This document shows, piece after piece, positions 1-11,265 of a stretch of 64,000 bases of DNA. The notes under the pieces are model-generated. The model was not told the origin of the DNA. It saw only the letters and a list, made by a program, of their open reading frames with translations, and ran no database searches. Location of the stretch: NCBI GenBank assembly GCA_035236585.1, contig CP141127.1, positions 47,754,001 to 47,818,000 on the forward strand. Direction: 5' to 3'. Source of the DNA: Warburgia ugandensis. Taxonomy: Eukaryota > Streptophyta > Magnoliopsida > Canellales > Canellaceae. The position numbers were made by a program, and so were the translations under genes. Position 1 is the stretch's first letter. Every line of letters starts with the position of its first letter.

Positions 1-444
1 TTTGATTTCTTCAAACAAGCATTTAATATTGAATGTGAATTCATATAATGACATTTCAATCATAATAATGAAAAGATTTTTCAAAAGCATTCATCCATTT
101 CCACATATGAATCCAAAATAAAGAGATAGTCATTTAAATCACATAAAATCTTTGACATATTCATATTCCAATTCACTGAAATCATATATATGGCCTTACA
201 TTCAAATAATCAGACACAATAATCTTTAACTTAAGTATAAATACAAACATACAAGTACCAATACTGGAGATAACACATATGATTCAAATTATAATAACTG
301 AACTTACACCCTTTGGTGTATTCAGATTCAAAAATAGAAATAATACATTTAGTATTTCTCAAATGCAAATATGAAACTCATAGCATTAAATGAACAACTG
401 AAATCGCACTAGCTGTGCAATCACATTGAAATACTTAAATAACA

Positions 445-632
445 TCATGAAGGACAGCCCCAGTGCATGAAGCTCCCGCCATTGAGGTGTTTAGGGAAAG
501 GCGGACCATAAGGGTTTATAGTAGGCAGCCTTACCTTGCATTTCGCAAGAGGGTGATTCTATGCCTTGAGCACGTGACCTCAAGGTCACATGACAACAAC
601 TTTTACCATTTCACCAAGACTCACTATCTCAA
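445..632 (-). mobile_element. Au-family SINE
   Basis: Read on the minus strand, the element starts with a tRNA-like head. An A-box-like stretch lies near 630-615, and a B-box-like stretch with GTCACGTGCTCAAGG lies near 580-566. It continues with the typical Au body about gaining and losing CTTGC/GCAAGG, then the hallmark GGCGGGAGCTTCATGCACTGG near 483-463, and ends in CTGTCCTT. Au SINEs are tRNA-derived Pol III elements found across flowering plants and are mobilised by LINEs. The A and B boxes are degenerate, so the copy is old and probably silent. No clear target duplication was seen. Confidence 0.88.
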
Positions 633-1194
633 ATAACACCATTGGTGTTCACTGATATCAATATAGTATCATCTCACTTTACATAATGGTACTAAAAGGT
701 TTCTATTATTACATACCAATACAATTGTTTAGTATGTTCTCCTCTGACATACTATTCAAATGAATTTCCTCACTTCATTTATCAAATAAGGTTTATCTCT
801 CTTAACCTCAGATATATATTCAAACACTCTTCATCATAAAAGTCCAAATTCATACGGTCGATCAATAGCTAGTGGAATAACTAAAAGTCCGTCATATCAA
901 ATAACTGATGGAATGTCTTAATTTCAAACACAACTCACATATCGGTTCTGATCTTTCAACATATATAGTTCAAGAATCTTTCTCGAAATAAGGTACAAAT
1001 ACAATTCACTTGTTTTCTTAAAGTATACTACCCTTCATAGGTAGTATCTGTTTCTCATAAATCAAGACTACTATCTTTTATATATCCCACAGATCATTCT
1101 TCCTGTATTGAGATATGCATTTATTACCAAAATCATCACTAGTCAACAATCTAGTGATGTCAATTAGAAACATTAATTTCTTATTTAAATGGTG

Positions 1195-1755
1195 GTTTAT
1201 TGTAATATAATTTAATCTTTTATCAACCACGCTTACTTGTGATTAGGTAGTTTTTACATTTAGGCAGCACACACATGAGAATGCAAAGTATAATTTGATT
1301 CTTTATCATACACACTTGTTATTAGGTAGTTTTCACTTTTAGGAAGTACACACATGACAATGCAAGGTATAATTTGATTCTTTATCATACACACTTGTGA
1401 TTAGGTAGTTTTTACATTTAGATAACACACACATGAGAATGCAAAGTATAGGGAAATCTTAAATCTTCATTATGCAAACTTGTAACTAAGTAGTTTTTTA
1501 CTCTAGGGAGCATACATATGAGAATGCAAAGTGTAGGGGATGTTAAATCTTCATCATGCACACTTACTTATAACTAAATAGTTTTTACTTTATTGAACAC
1601 ACACATGAAAATGCAAAGAATAAGGGAAACTGGAGAGAAATAGGGAAAGGAAGCTTAGATATTTCTTGTAAGAAAATTTTAATTTTTCATCATGCACACT
1701 TCCTGTGATCAAGTAGTTTTTACTTTAAAGAGCACACATATGATAATGCCATAGG
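1195..1755. repeat. Degenerate tandem array, unit about 80 bp, about six copies
   Basis: A phrase like GATTAGGTAGTTTTTAC recurs at about 1241, 1320, 1399, 1483, 1571 and 1706. Each is followed by a variant of ACACACATGAGAATGCAAAG and then a CATCATGCACACTT-like stretch. Spacing is 78-88 bp for the first five and about 135 bp for the last, which holds an insertion. Copies differ by substitutions and small gaps. It lies in the interior of element D; such arrays are common in the untranslated parts of long plant retrotransposons. Confidence 0.85.
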
Positions 1756-2418
1756 GGAAAAGTGAATAGGAAACAGAACAAGTCAAATACAAATAAGAAA
1801 ATAGGGAAAGGAGAAAGAGTATGGTCAAAGAGATATGGAGATGAAAAGAGAGAAACAATACCAGTCTGAGAAAAGTGAGGATAATGCAATAAGAAATACG
1901 AAGAGAAGTGTAAAATGGAGAGAAATAAGAAAGAGCTAGGATTTGAGAATGCATAGGATTTCTCCTGTACAATGATTTTTACTGATTTTATTTTATTTTA
2001 TTTATCAACCTTTAACTCCATTTTCCTTCTCAATCATACATCATTCATCATCCATAACAATCATAATTGTCAAAAATACATGTCATCATTCATTCACTTT
2101 ACAACTGATGTAATGTAAGATTTTACCATATCTTGTCGCCTACATAAGAAGACTATTTTATCACAATGACATCATTTCACCTTTGTGATAATCAACATTG
2201 TCTCATAATTTGCAATTCAATTCAATCTTGGCATCATACCCAAGTCTATCGTATCACATGAGGATATACTTATCATTATTTTGATAAGCCTTAACAAACA
2301 TTTCTTGGAATAAGTCCTTGTGCTAGCGACTTATCCATCAACTAAAGTTACCATCTCAACTCCCTTTTTCAACTTTTCAACTTTTCACAAATGCATTCAT
2401 ATTTAGCATAATTATACC

Positions 2419-2470
2419 TCATCATAAGCATCATCAAGGCCTTATCCCATTTAGGGGTCAGCCATCAGAT
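2419..2470 (-). mobile_element. 3'-terminal scrap of an RTE-type LINE
   Basis: The plus strand reads ATCATCAAGGCCTTATCCCA then a TTAGGGGTCAGCC-like stretch. This matches the 3' end of the larger LINE at 43701-44815, where the same words precede the end of ORF2. Only about 50 bp can be recognised, so this is an extremely 5'-truncated insertion. Confidence 0.7.
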
Positions 2471-2566
2471 ATTGCACATAATTATACATAACAAAAGAAT
2501 ACACAGTTCCTTATTTCATTGTAGTATTAAGGTGAATCACTTGTTTCTTGAAAAGATCTAAGATTA

Positions 2567-2598
2567 TGTGTGTGTGTGTGTGTGTGTGTCTGTGTGTG
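2567..2598. repeat. (TG)n microsatellite
   Basis: About 15 TG units with one interruption at 2590. Confidence 0.95.
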
Positions 2599-3592
2599 GT
2601 TGATAATGCTTCATGATTATCTTTGTCTTAAAAAAATTCTCAATTTTAGAAGTCATCTCATACTCTACTATTGTAGTAAGTTTCTTATCAACAACTTAAA
2701 TTTTCATATTAAGATATAATTCTTTCAAACATTAATCCATTATCTATTTGTATCAAATTGATTCTCATATTCTATCCTAATGACATTTCTTATTGTAAAC
2801 CAATAATTTCCTTTCTATCTCATTACTTATACATGAGAAAGAAAGTATTCATTATTTTCTTGTATTCTTTCCAAGCAATATTGTCTCTACAGATACATTT
2901 GCTTTGTTATTTTTAACATCCCATTTCTAGTTTCAAAGTATATGTTAGTTCTAGCTTCCATTTCAATGGAAGTTTACAATTCTTTTAAGTTTTCTCCTCT
3001 TGAACCTATCATTCCACAATTATTCCAATTTCTCCTCTTTAAGTTACTATTCTTTAGTCATCTCTATTTCACACTTTTCTATACAAACCAAGACCACATT
3101 TAATACATTCTATATGAGCTTTTCTGGCCTATCTTTTGCCTCTTTTAAACTTCCTACTCTTACACCTAGTATACATGAACAATAAGTATGTACCTATGTT
3201 GGGTATTCTATCCATGCACATTGATACTAGGCATAACTTTTATTTAAAATTTATGCAAGAGTATTTCGCACTGCTATAAGCCATAGTATTTGAGTAACTT
3301 ATATATAAAAGGATATTCTACCACACTCACTTAACTATTTCTACTACTTTATTCTCTTGTTCACTATTCTTAGTAGTGGAATCACTAATTTCTCAAATCA
3401 TCTTCCTAGTTGTCCTACTAATGACATCTCCTCATGGTTTACTATTCCTTCGTAGTCTAAGTATAGTAACTTATTCTCTCTAATACTTAAGTAATTCCAT
3501 CATAATACAAGATCAACTCACTAGATCCTAACCTACATTTGAATTGTAATCTTTTTATTGGACATAAAGGGCTATAAGTGACTAGATGAACC

Positions 3593-3604
3593 GCTCTGAT
3601 ACCA
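3593..3604 (-). other. Primer binding site of element D (initiator Met-tRNA)
   Basis: The minus strand reads TGGTATCAGAGC, the perfect complement of the 3' end of plant initiator methionine tRNA used by chromovirus LTR elements. It lies two bases inside the LTR edge at 3607. The same word occurs in element C at 20593-20604. It fixes the orientation of D as minus. Confidence 0.9.
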
Positions 3605-3606
3605 AT

Positions 3607-6600
3607 TGTGACACCCAGAGTTTTTCATGAAAATTTTTTGTATTTATTTCAAAAGGGGCCTTTAAATTTTAAAATACAAAAACAGCGGAAGATTTTTCTT
3701 TGAAATTCATTTTCCCAAAAACCCGAATGTCACCTTTATACTCACACTATACACACACACACACACACATATATATATAGTTTTTTAGAAGATAGAAATT
3801 CATTTCTTAAAACAGGACCTATCCAGTGGTTCACTTGTACAGCCCCTATAACATTATATTAAATGTCTAATATCATAATTCAAATGACTAACTACATAAT
3901 ACAAAAGCTTTAATAAAATGTATACATGAAGACAAAAGTATGGTTACTGAATTCCTCTTCTTACGTACATCTTCTCCTGTCTATCTGTATATGAGATATT
4001 GTAAACATAAAACATTTATAATATCTCGGCAAGCTATGCTTGGTAGTAAAGTTTAAGAAGCATGCTAAATTTAATTATGAATTAATTCATTTTAATTATT
4101 TAGAATATTCATTCTCATAACATTTATATTGACTTGAATTTACAATACGTTTCATAATTCATTACTTCATTGTTAAACCAAGTATTAACATGTTTTATAA
4201 TCTAATAACCAATTTGTAATCAAATAGTAGCATGTTTCATAAATATCAATAATCCATTAATAAATCAAGTATTTACAATTATCCTTTATCATTTAAATAA
4301 GATAATCCAATTCCATAAACCATACTCTACATAATAGTTCTACCCATGCATATACCCTTATGAAACTTATATGAAACTATGCCCTCAATCATATGCGTAT
4401 AGCATATGTACACATATATGGAAATTGTTAAAAAATATACAAAATTATGAATATAATCAATATTATCTAATTTATATTCCCAGACTAGACAGGGTTTCAG
4501 AATCATACCCCTCATCATGTTGGGTTCATAATCATCCAACCTCTACTAGTATATCAATATAATCCTCTTGCCCCTGTATAAAGCAAACTCTTAGGCCTCC
4601 ATGCCCGGATATAAAGTAATCATAATAAAAGGCGATTTGCCTATTCATATATTTCATAACAAGAATACTTCCTCACTTATTTGGTGATAATCCACCAAGG
4701 ATGTATCCTATAAACCTAGACTCATATCTCATCAATATTGACATGGTACCCATGTACCATAAACGTAATTTCACAATTCACATACGTGATGTATAAGTCA
4801 TAAGCATCAATTATAACATGCAATACTTTTAATTAACATTATTTTCATCATTACAATTTAAAGCATGTCAAATATCAATCATACCATTTTAGTTTCATAA
4901 GATCCATAATTAGAAATAAGATCATGTTTAAAACATGCATCTTATTATTTAGACATGCTGTCTTAAATTTTCACCAACCTAATGTGACACGTTCACTGGA
5001 TTCCACTAGCTTTAATCGTCATCTTCTCCACGATCGACCCCAAGCGCTTCAATCTATACAATGCATAAAAACTTTTTTCTTAATACATTCACATACACAA
5101 AGATATTTAGATTTAATTATGATCATAATTTTAAGAATCCAATGCAATCCAAGGCTTGGATCATCATTATCGGATATTTACCTGGACGATCAAGACTCAT
5201 GTGAGTTGATCAGGGCTTCTATGGATGTTTGCCCTTAGTTTAGGGTTTAGATCTATGGTTGGATCTGTGTGGATATCTAAATTGTGTTCTCCATCAAATT
5301 ACATGGTTAGATTTAACTAATTTAAGGGTGTACATTAGTCGAATAGACCACTTCTAGCTTTGGATTGACAATCAGAACTCATCTGTGGGGTCTGATCGTC
5401 AATTTGATGTCAACAAGTCACTATTTAAATAGCGACAGATTGGACGACTGAGGTTTCTTGATAGATTTTCATCCAAATTACAACATTCTAGTCACATCCT
5501 AGCTAATTCAGGGTCATAGGATTCATTTGTGGTGTCGATCAAACACTGCAAAATTATTGTGTGAATAGTACCCGATTGTATAGCTAAGATCGTCCGATCT
5601 TTTTGTAGTCAATTTACATCTAAATTCATCAATTCATCCTATATGATAGTAATTTCAAGGTTGTTTAATTCATCTATGGTGTTTGATCATCGATCAGACA
5701 TAAAAATTTTATTGTATGAACAATACCCAATCGAGCTATTGAGATCGTCTGATGGGTCTTATAGTCTAAATCGGCAGTCTGAGTTGATTTGAAGGTTAGT
5801 CAACCGTGTATCTACCTATCAATAAGCTTCGATTAAAAAATGGACAGTTGGATCGTCCTTAAATTTAGATATAGGATAGAAATTCATGGATTTAACAAGT
5901 TTTACCAAATTAAGAATAGGGTTTTGTAGATCCTACCTAAAGGAGGCGTGACCACTTTTTTCTCCTTCTTAGGCATGCTAGATCGGCTCTGATCTTCCGT
6001 GAAACCCTCAATCCCTAGCTGCATGCACTATTCCTCTCTCAATCCTGCTTTGATTCTCCTCTGATTGTGACGGGATCAAAGGGCTTTTGATTGCCCTTAT
6101 TATAGAGTGAAATGGGCAACCAGATTAACCATCTGAGGAGCCATTTTTCCTAGCATGGCCTTCCTTTTCCACCAATGAATACCCCACAAAATCTCATTTT
6201 CTTCTTCTTCTTCTCAAGCAGGCCTGCACTTCTCTGGTGTGCAAGTCGGCCTTCCACCTCCCTTCCTCTTTTCTCTCCTCTCTTCTCCTTCCTCTGCCCT
6301 CTTCTTCCTCTTTTTTTCTTTCTCCCCTTAGGTCTTCCCGTCTGTGTCAGGTTTGGGAAATAGACCTAATGTCTGTTTCTCATTTTGCTTAAGTGGGGGG
6401 TGCCATCATCAAATGTGGCCGGCTCCACTTAGTTATTTAACTCATTTCATTTCTCCCTTTTCTTTTTATATATTAAACCTAGAATGGTTGTGTTTTTTCC
6501 TCATCATTCTACTCAGCCTAAGTTTAGTCAACATGTATGATTGTTACACACCCAACACCTCATCACCATCGGACCCAGATTTCTACAAGTGGGGGCCATT

Positions 6601-6965
6601 GGTAAAATTACTAAAATACCCTTTTGTAAGAAAATTACCATTTATTTGTCCGATCTCGAATTTCAACAAACTTAGTGTTGTTGGATGCATATCAATGAGT
6701 AGAATCTAGATTTTATAATTTCAATTTCATGTTCTTAGTTTTTTTTTTTTTTAATTTTTAATTATAAAAAAAAGCCCTAACTTTGAAGTCCCATAACTTC
6801 TTCCTCCGAACTCCGTTTTCAACGTTCTTTGGGTTGTTGGATTCCATTTTCTGAGTACAATCCAATTATGTATGTTTTAGTTCATGATTCTTATTCCATA
6901 AAAGGTTATTTTCCTAGAAAACTCGTACCTCAATTATGCAATAGTAAAATTTTGGGGTTGTTACA
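3607..6965 (-). mobile_element. 5' LTR of element D (Tekay/Del-like, 3.36 kb)
   Basis: On the minus strand the LTR begins TGTAACAACCCCAAAA at 6965 and ends GGGTGTCACA at 3607, with TG...CA termini. The primer site abuts its 3' end. Near the start it shares words with solo LTR G: a GGCCATAACTT-like phrase, and GTTGGATTCC near 6835 in D and 46804 in G. The ORFs inside (for example 4924-5238 and 6344-6709) do not resemble any protein and are best read as chance. The partner LTR would lie left of the window, so no target duplication can be checked; the right flank starts ATTTA. Confidence 0.82.
3749..3779. repeat. (AC)n-(AT)n microsatellite
   Basis: About ten AC units run straight into about six AT units, inside the D LTR. 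Confidence 0.95.
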
Positions 6966-7960
6966 ATTTACATGTTCATTTTGTTTCTTTAGGTTAGGTT
7001 TTACTTTGTAAATATAATTTGTAGATTATCTTTTCAATTAGCATGTTTAGTTTTCTTGTTTTAAGCACTTTCCCATTTTAGAAGTAGGGTAGTTTCTAAT
7101 CTTGAATTTCATGTTAGAACTTATTTTCTTGATTTTTTTATTTAAATAACTTTCTAATTTGCTTTCCATTCATCTTAGAAATGTTTTAGGATTAGTTTAG
7201 AACCATTTTAGAAAGTAATTGCATGGTAAATTCTTAGATCTAGCACTTTTCTAGTTTAGAATATGTACTTTCCTAATTTAAAACCCCCATGTTTGACTTA
7301 GTTTGACTTTCTATTATCCTTTGCTCAGTTTCAAAGATTGGTTTAGAAACATCTTTTATATTATCCATTAGATATAGAATGCATTTTTAACTAAGAAATT
7401 CATGCATAGAATTGTAGATTCATGCATCTTAGTTACATATACTGTAAGCATTTTTCAATTTCCTTTTATAATAACATGCACACAACCATGCATAGTTGCA
7501 TGCATGGAAGTTTCCATGGTAGGTTTGCATTCCTCATTCATTCCCATCTCTTAGTCTTTCATTCTTAGACTTTCCTTCACTCATACATCTTCTTACTATG
7601 TTTCCTTATCCACTTTCTAATTTTAGATTTCATGCATAATCCATGTTAGTTGGTTCATGCATCATTCCTCTTTCTATCTTCCAAAGTTCTTTTTCTAGAA
7701 TTGGACTAAGAAAAGGATTCTTTTGTATTTCTAAGGAATTAAGTCAACTTTGTAATTTCTTAATTAAGTTGACTTTTCTTAGTACTTTTTTTTTATTACT
7801 TTAATTTGTAGTTAGTTGTAGTTTAGATATCTTTCTTAATTTTTATTTAATTATAATTTTAGATAGTTCCTTAGTTGTAGTTTTAGAAGTTTTCTTTTCT
7901 AGTTAGTGGTAATTCTAGAAAGTTTCCTAGCTTCTTTCCTTACTTATTAACATAGTTTCC
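6966..7960 (+). mobile_element. Old LTR fragment E', related to the LTR at 58686-60559
   Basis: The phrases GACTTTCTAT, ATTTTAGATTTCATGCAT, CATCTTCTTACTATG followed by TTTCCTTATCC, and repeated TTTAGAAAGTTTCCT-like words occur in the same order here and in LTR E 51 kb to the right, in the same orientation. The fragment is cut on the left by the D LTR and dissolves on the right into GATCA repeats near 7960. No primer site or terminus is present, so it is a broken LTR body. No gene is visible. Confidence 0.65.
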
Positions 7961-7964
7961 TAGT

Positions 7965-8265
7965 ATTTGATTAGATGACTTTGATCATGATTTAATCATA
8001 TCACTTTAATCATGATTTGATCAGATGTAATTAGAGAATTTTGATCTCGGTGACTTGATCTTGATTTGTTTATAAGTGGATATTAATTTGATCAAATGAC
8101 TTTGATCATGGTTTGATTACGTGACTTTGATATGATTTGATCAGATGACTATGACTATGATTTGACTAGATGGCTCAACTTCAATTTGGTCACGATGGCT
8201 TGATCCCGTCTTGACAATATGACTTTTTGCTTCGAACTCAACTTGTCACATGACCATTTGACGTT
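7965..8265. repeat. Degenerate short tandem repeats rich in TTTGATCA
   Basis: Variants of GATTTGATCAGATGACTTTGA recur about every 22-40 bp (near 7970, 7990, 8010, 8050, 8090, 8110, 8130, 8150 and 8190). Spacing is irregular and the copies have diverged, as in a decayed minisatellite. Confidence 0.75.
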
Positions 8266-8517
8266 GTGGATGGTATGACAAAGGATCATGCGATCATTTT
8301 CCATCATCAGGAGGGCAATTTGGTGTTTTGGCTTTGCTCGTCAAATGAAATTGATCATTGGACGTGTCGTGCAACAAATACTTGCTGTTTATGGTTAGTC
8401 ATATGGTATCACGTCCGTAGAACATCGCTGATGATGCTATTGTATGACCTTGATCGACTGCCATAATTCAAATTTTCTTCTTTGGATCTTCCAGTAGTTT
8501 CTCCATAAAATTCGAGC

Positions 8518-8593
<76 letters not shown>

Positions 8594-9239
8594 ATATTTC
8601 CCATTTTCTCATTTTCCCCCTTCCTCTCTCTCAAGTGTTTTCCTCTTCCAACGAAACTTCTATCATTGGCATGGCTCCTTGGAAGCAATTGCGGATGGAT
8701 GGTAGGAATCAAGCAGCAACTACCTTGACGATCCAACCGTCCAGTTAAGAGATTTGGGGGTGGAAGACCACGAGGACATGGAATTTGGTGAGGGTTTTGA
8801 GCCTGAATGACTAGAGATGTGCTAGAATATGGGTCTCCATAGATGCAATCTACCATTGCCACAAGAAGATTTTCAAGTATCTCGGTACGAGGGATCTCTG
8901 CGTAAATCTCAGCTACACCATCTTTAAATATGGTAGCCATGGAGTGTTTTTTGGGCCATCCTTTTTCTCAATTGTTCTTTGATTTCAGAAGTTTGATAAA
9001 AAATTCTTGCGTTAGATCTAGATTTGAGGCAAGAAATGAACAGTACTCCTTAGGAAGAACTTAAATTGGACTAGTGTTTGTTGCATGGCATTTGGCTACT
9101 GTCACATGATGTTTGATCTACTATCGGACGACGTATGGTCATATACCGCTTTTCTTTAGAAATGTTGGCACATGTGGCCCTTCTTTCTTGATTGTTCTAC
9201 AATGGATCATCTGAGAGCTTTCTGTTCAGGAGTCGTGCA
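8266..9239. other. Unassigned sequence with a (CT)n tract
   Basis: No recognisable protein, LTR edge or RNA was found. The minus-strand ORF at 8437-8940 owes much of its length to arginine-glutamate repeats encoded by the (CT)n tract and has no motif I know. The region may be the 5' flank of the PMD pseudogene that follows. Confidence 0.4.
8521..8591. repeat. (TC)n microsatellite, 71 bp
   Basis: An uninterrupted run of about 35 TC dinucleotides. Its purity suggests recent expansion. Confidence 0.97.
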
Positions 9240-9990
9240 ACCCACTCCTTTTGAAGTGATAACTTTTGGGATTTTGCTTGTTTTGAAGATTCTTCACTTT
9301 CGTATGAATTGAGGTTATCCAGGTTTCATCTTCCAGCATTATCAGGGTCTATGTGATGAAGTGAATTCCTTGATACATCTGGCTACTTTGGAGCCCTTTT
9401 GCTAGACTTTGATTAGGGGAGCTTGTAGGTCATTTTCTCTAGGGGCCTTGGAAAAGAGTTTTGAGGCCCACCACCCACTCGTTTCATTCTCTTTCGGGTG
9501 AGATTGAGATTTCCCATCTCACGAAAAACTCCTTTTGCTCCGCTTTGACCTATCCCCTTCTTTAGTGGTAGGTTCTGCAGGAACTGTATGTTGACAAGGT
9601 TGTCCTTTGGTGGCTAGGAGATTCACTTCCTCTAAAGCAACGTGTCAACAAGGAAATGGGTGGGGCTATTGGGGCTCATTGATGTTGTGGGTGCTGGTGG
9701 CCATCATTCCAGAAGGTGGCTTACTTTTGGGATCTCTACAGGCCCACTTGCCTCACTATACTTTAGGCGATGGACGACAGCAGTGTGGAGGAGCACGCAT
9801 AGGTGGCACGTAGATTTCTCCTGATGATGATGGGATATACTTTGTTCACTGATGGTGCAAATAGGATACAGGCTTGATTTGTCCAGATCTTAGAGGATAT
9901 GCCTCATCTGAGCCGGCAGGATTGGGGAATCATTGCTCATGCTGCTTTGGTTGACAACCTAAACATGGCTGCTGAGGAGGATCCTAGCTC
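9240..9990 (+). pseudogene. Plant mobile domain (PMD, aminotransferase-like) pseudogene
   Basis: Three blocks typical of the plant mobile domain lie in one frame and in the family's order. Near 9473 is THSFHSLSGEIEIS, fitting the 'THTFH..xGExxIT' block. At 9809 is RRFLLMMMGYTLFTDGANR, fitting the 'R.fLLyllGxtLF' block. At 9890 is LEDMPHLSRQDWGIIAHAA, fitting the 'L.Dl....ydWGxaxLA' block. PMD proteins are of transposon origin and include MAIL1/MAIN-type factors. In-frame stops near 9799 and 9874, and others upstream, show it is dead. It is flanked by retroelement debris, so it could be a captured fragment or a relic of a PMD-bearing transposon. The family call rests on motif pattern only. Confidence 0.62.
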
Positions 9991-11265
9991 TACACTTTTA
10001 ATCTCTAGCTTTTGCTTGTTAGAATCTTGCTTTTCTTTGTTGTTTTTTGTTTCTTTGTTTGTTCGGCTTTCAACCTAATTTTCTTATAGTTTCAGATTTC
10101 TAACATCTTCTTGCTCTTGCCCCTTCTTGCCTTGATCTGACGCCAACCTTCCATATGGTTCGGGTTGGCATTGCCCCCCTTTGATAGAGGTCCATGAAGA
10201 CTGAGGGGATGACAGCACTAATGTCATAGGGAGGAAGAAGGGGGTGGTGAATCTCTTATATGCTAAGAAGAATGATCGGATCGAGGAATGGAGACTACGC
10301 TTGTAGGAAATTGAGGAGACTTAAGTGAGTGTGAATCCTTGATTGGATTTCTTATTCCTTCATTTCTAGGTGAATTCTTACTTATTCCTTTGCAAGTCAT
10401 TTAGAGGCCTTGGCACGACAACTACTTCATTTGAAAGGTAGTACTAGAAGCTCCAAGCAATAATAGCATTGCTCCAAGGAATTCGAATGTGAGGGTTACT
10501 ATGGACTTAGCTCGTGATTGGGTTCTCCAGGAGTTTCTTCACTTCCTCTTCTTCTAAGCTTGATTTTCAAGGGATTATCACTATTGGTACCTTCTAAAGA
10601 CGTTTCCTAGGCAGGTCCAGACTAATGGTAGGGAGCTCATCCCTTGCATTCATATGGATTACCCTATTGGACACAAAAGTGGAGGAGTTGGGAGTGTGTA
10701 GGCTGGGTCCCCCTTAAGGGCTAATCTCCTTCCATCAGGTGGTTGCTCCGCCTTCTGCTTTCAGTAACTCATGCCCTCATTGGCATAGGCAAATGCCCTT
10801 CTTTCTTTTTTCTTCTTCTTCCTTTATGCAAAACTTTTCTAGCTTTGTCCACTTTCATTTTTAGGCTTTAGCGATCAAGGCTGCACATTAGGCCCCTAGT
10901 TTGGGAGGCTCCTCAAGCTAGTAAACTATTGCTCTCCAAAGATTAGGTGGTACAAGACATTCAGAAGTTAGCTTTTTTGCCACATCCAAGGCTTCAATTC
11001 TGGAGCAGTATCTGCCACTAGATAGGGTGGAGATCTCAGGTTCTTCTCCAGACAAGAGAGTAGAGCCTGCTGATAGAGAATGGAGCTCCTCCTTTTCTGC
11101 AATGGTAAGGGGAGTAGTGGAGGGTTCATTGAGGAAGTAGGCCTTCCTCCTCTCCAACCTGTAGCTTCTCAACTCATTAAAGATCTAGGCCTTCATCTAA
11201 TACGCATTTGAAATCTCTTTTCTTCAAGTGTGTACCTTCCTTTGCTTTGTCTCACTCTTCATTAT
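9991..11265. other. Unassigned sequence between the PMD pseudogene and LTR A
   Basis: It has somewhat higher GC than the flanks and scattered codon-like stretches. Examples are the minus-strand ORF 10918-11172, rich in charged residues, and acidic or basic stretches near 10200-10320. No domain was recognised. It may be the decayed downstream part of the PMD gene or its host transposon. Confidence 0.35.

Larger units (their letters stand above)
1..3606 (-). mobile_element. Interior of minus-strand LTR element D, apparently non-coding (left end outside window)
   Basis: This stretch lies downstream, on the minus strand, of a Met-tRNA primer site and the 5' LTR at 3607-6965, so it should be the leader and gag side of a Tekay/Del-like element. 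The first bases after the primer site resemble those after the primer site of element C (20593 onward), which supports the assignment. I could not find gag, protease or RT motifs in any frame; the reading frames are short and of low complexity. It may be a large non-autonomous derivative or simply too decayed. It contains an Au SINE, an 80-bp tandem array, a LINE tail and a (TG)n run, described separately; nothing else was recognised at 633-1190, 1760-2415 or 2600-3590. Confidence 0.5.

Noticed and set aside
1195-1755. CRISPR-like array
   Set aside because: Units of about 80 bp are degenerate and contiguous, without unique spacers, in plant nuclear DNA; it is an ordinary minisatellite.
8437-8940. 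167-codon minus-strand ORF as a protein gene
   Set aside because: Much of it is an arginine-glutamate repeat encoded by the (TC)n microsatellite, and the rest has no recognisable motif.
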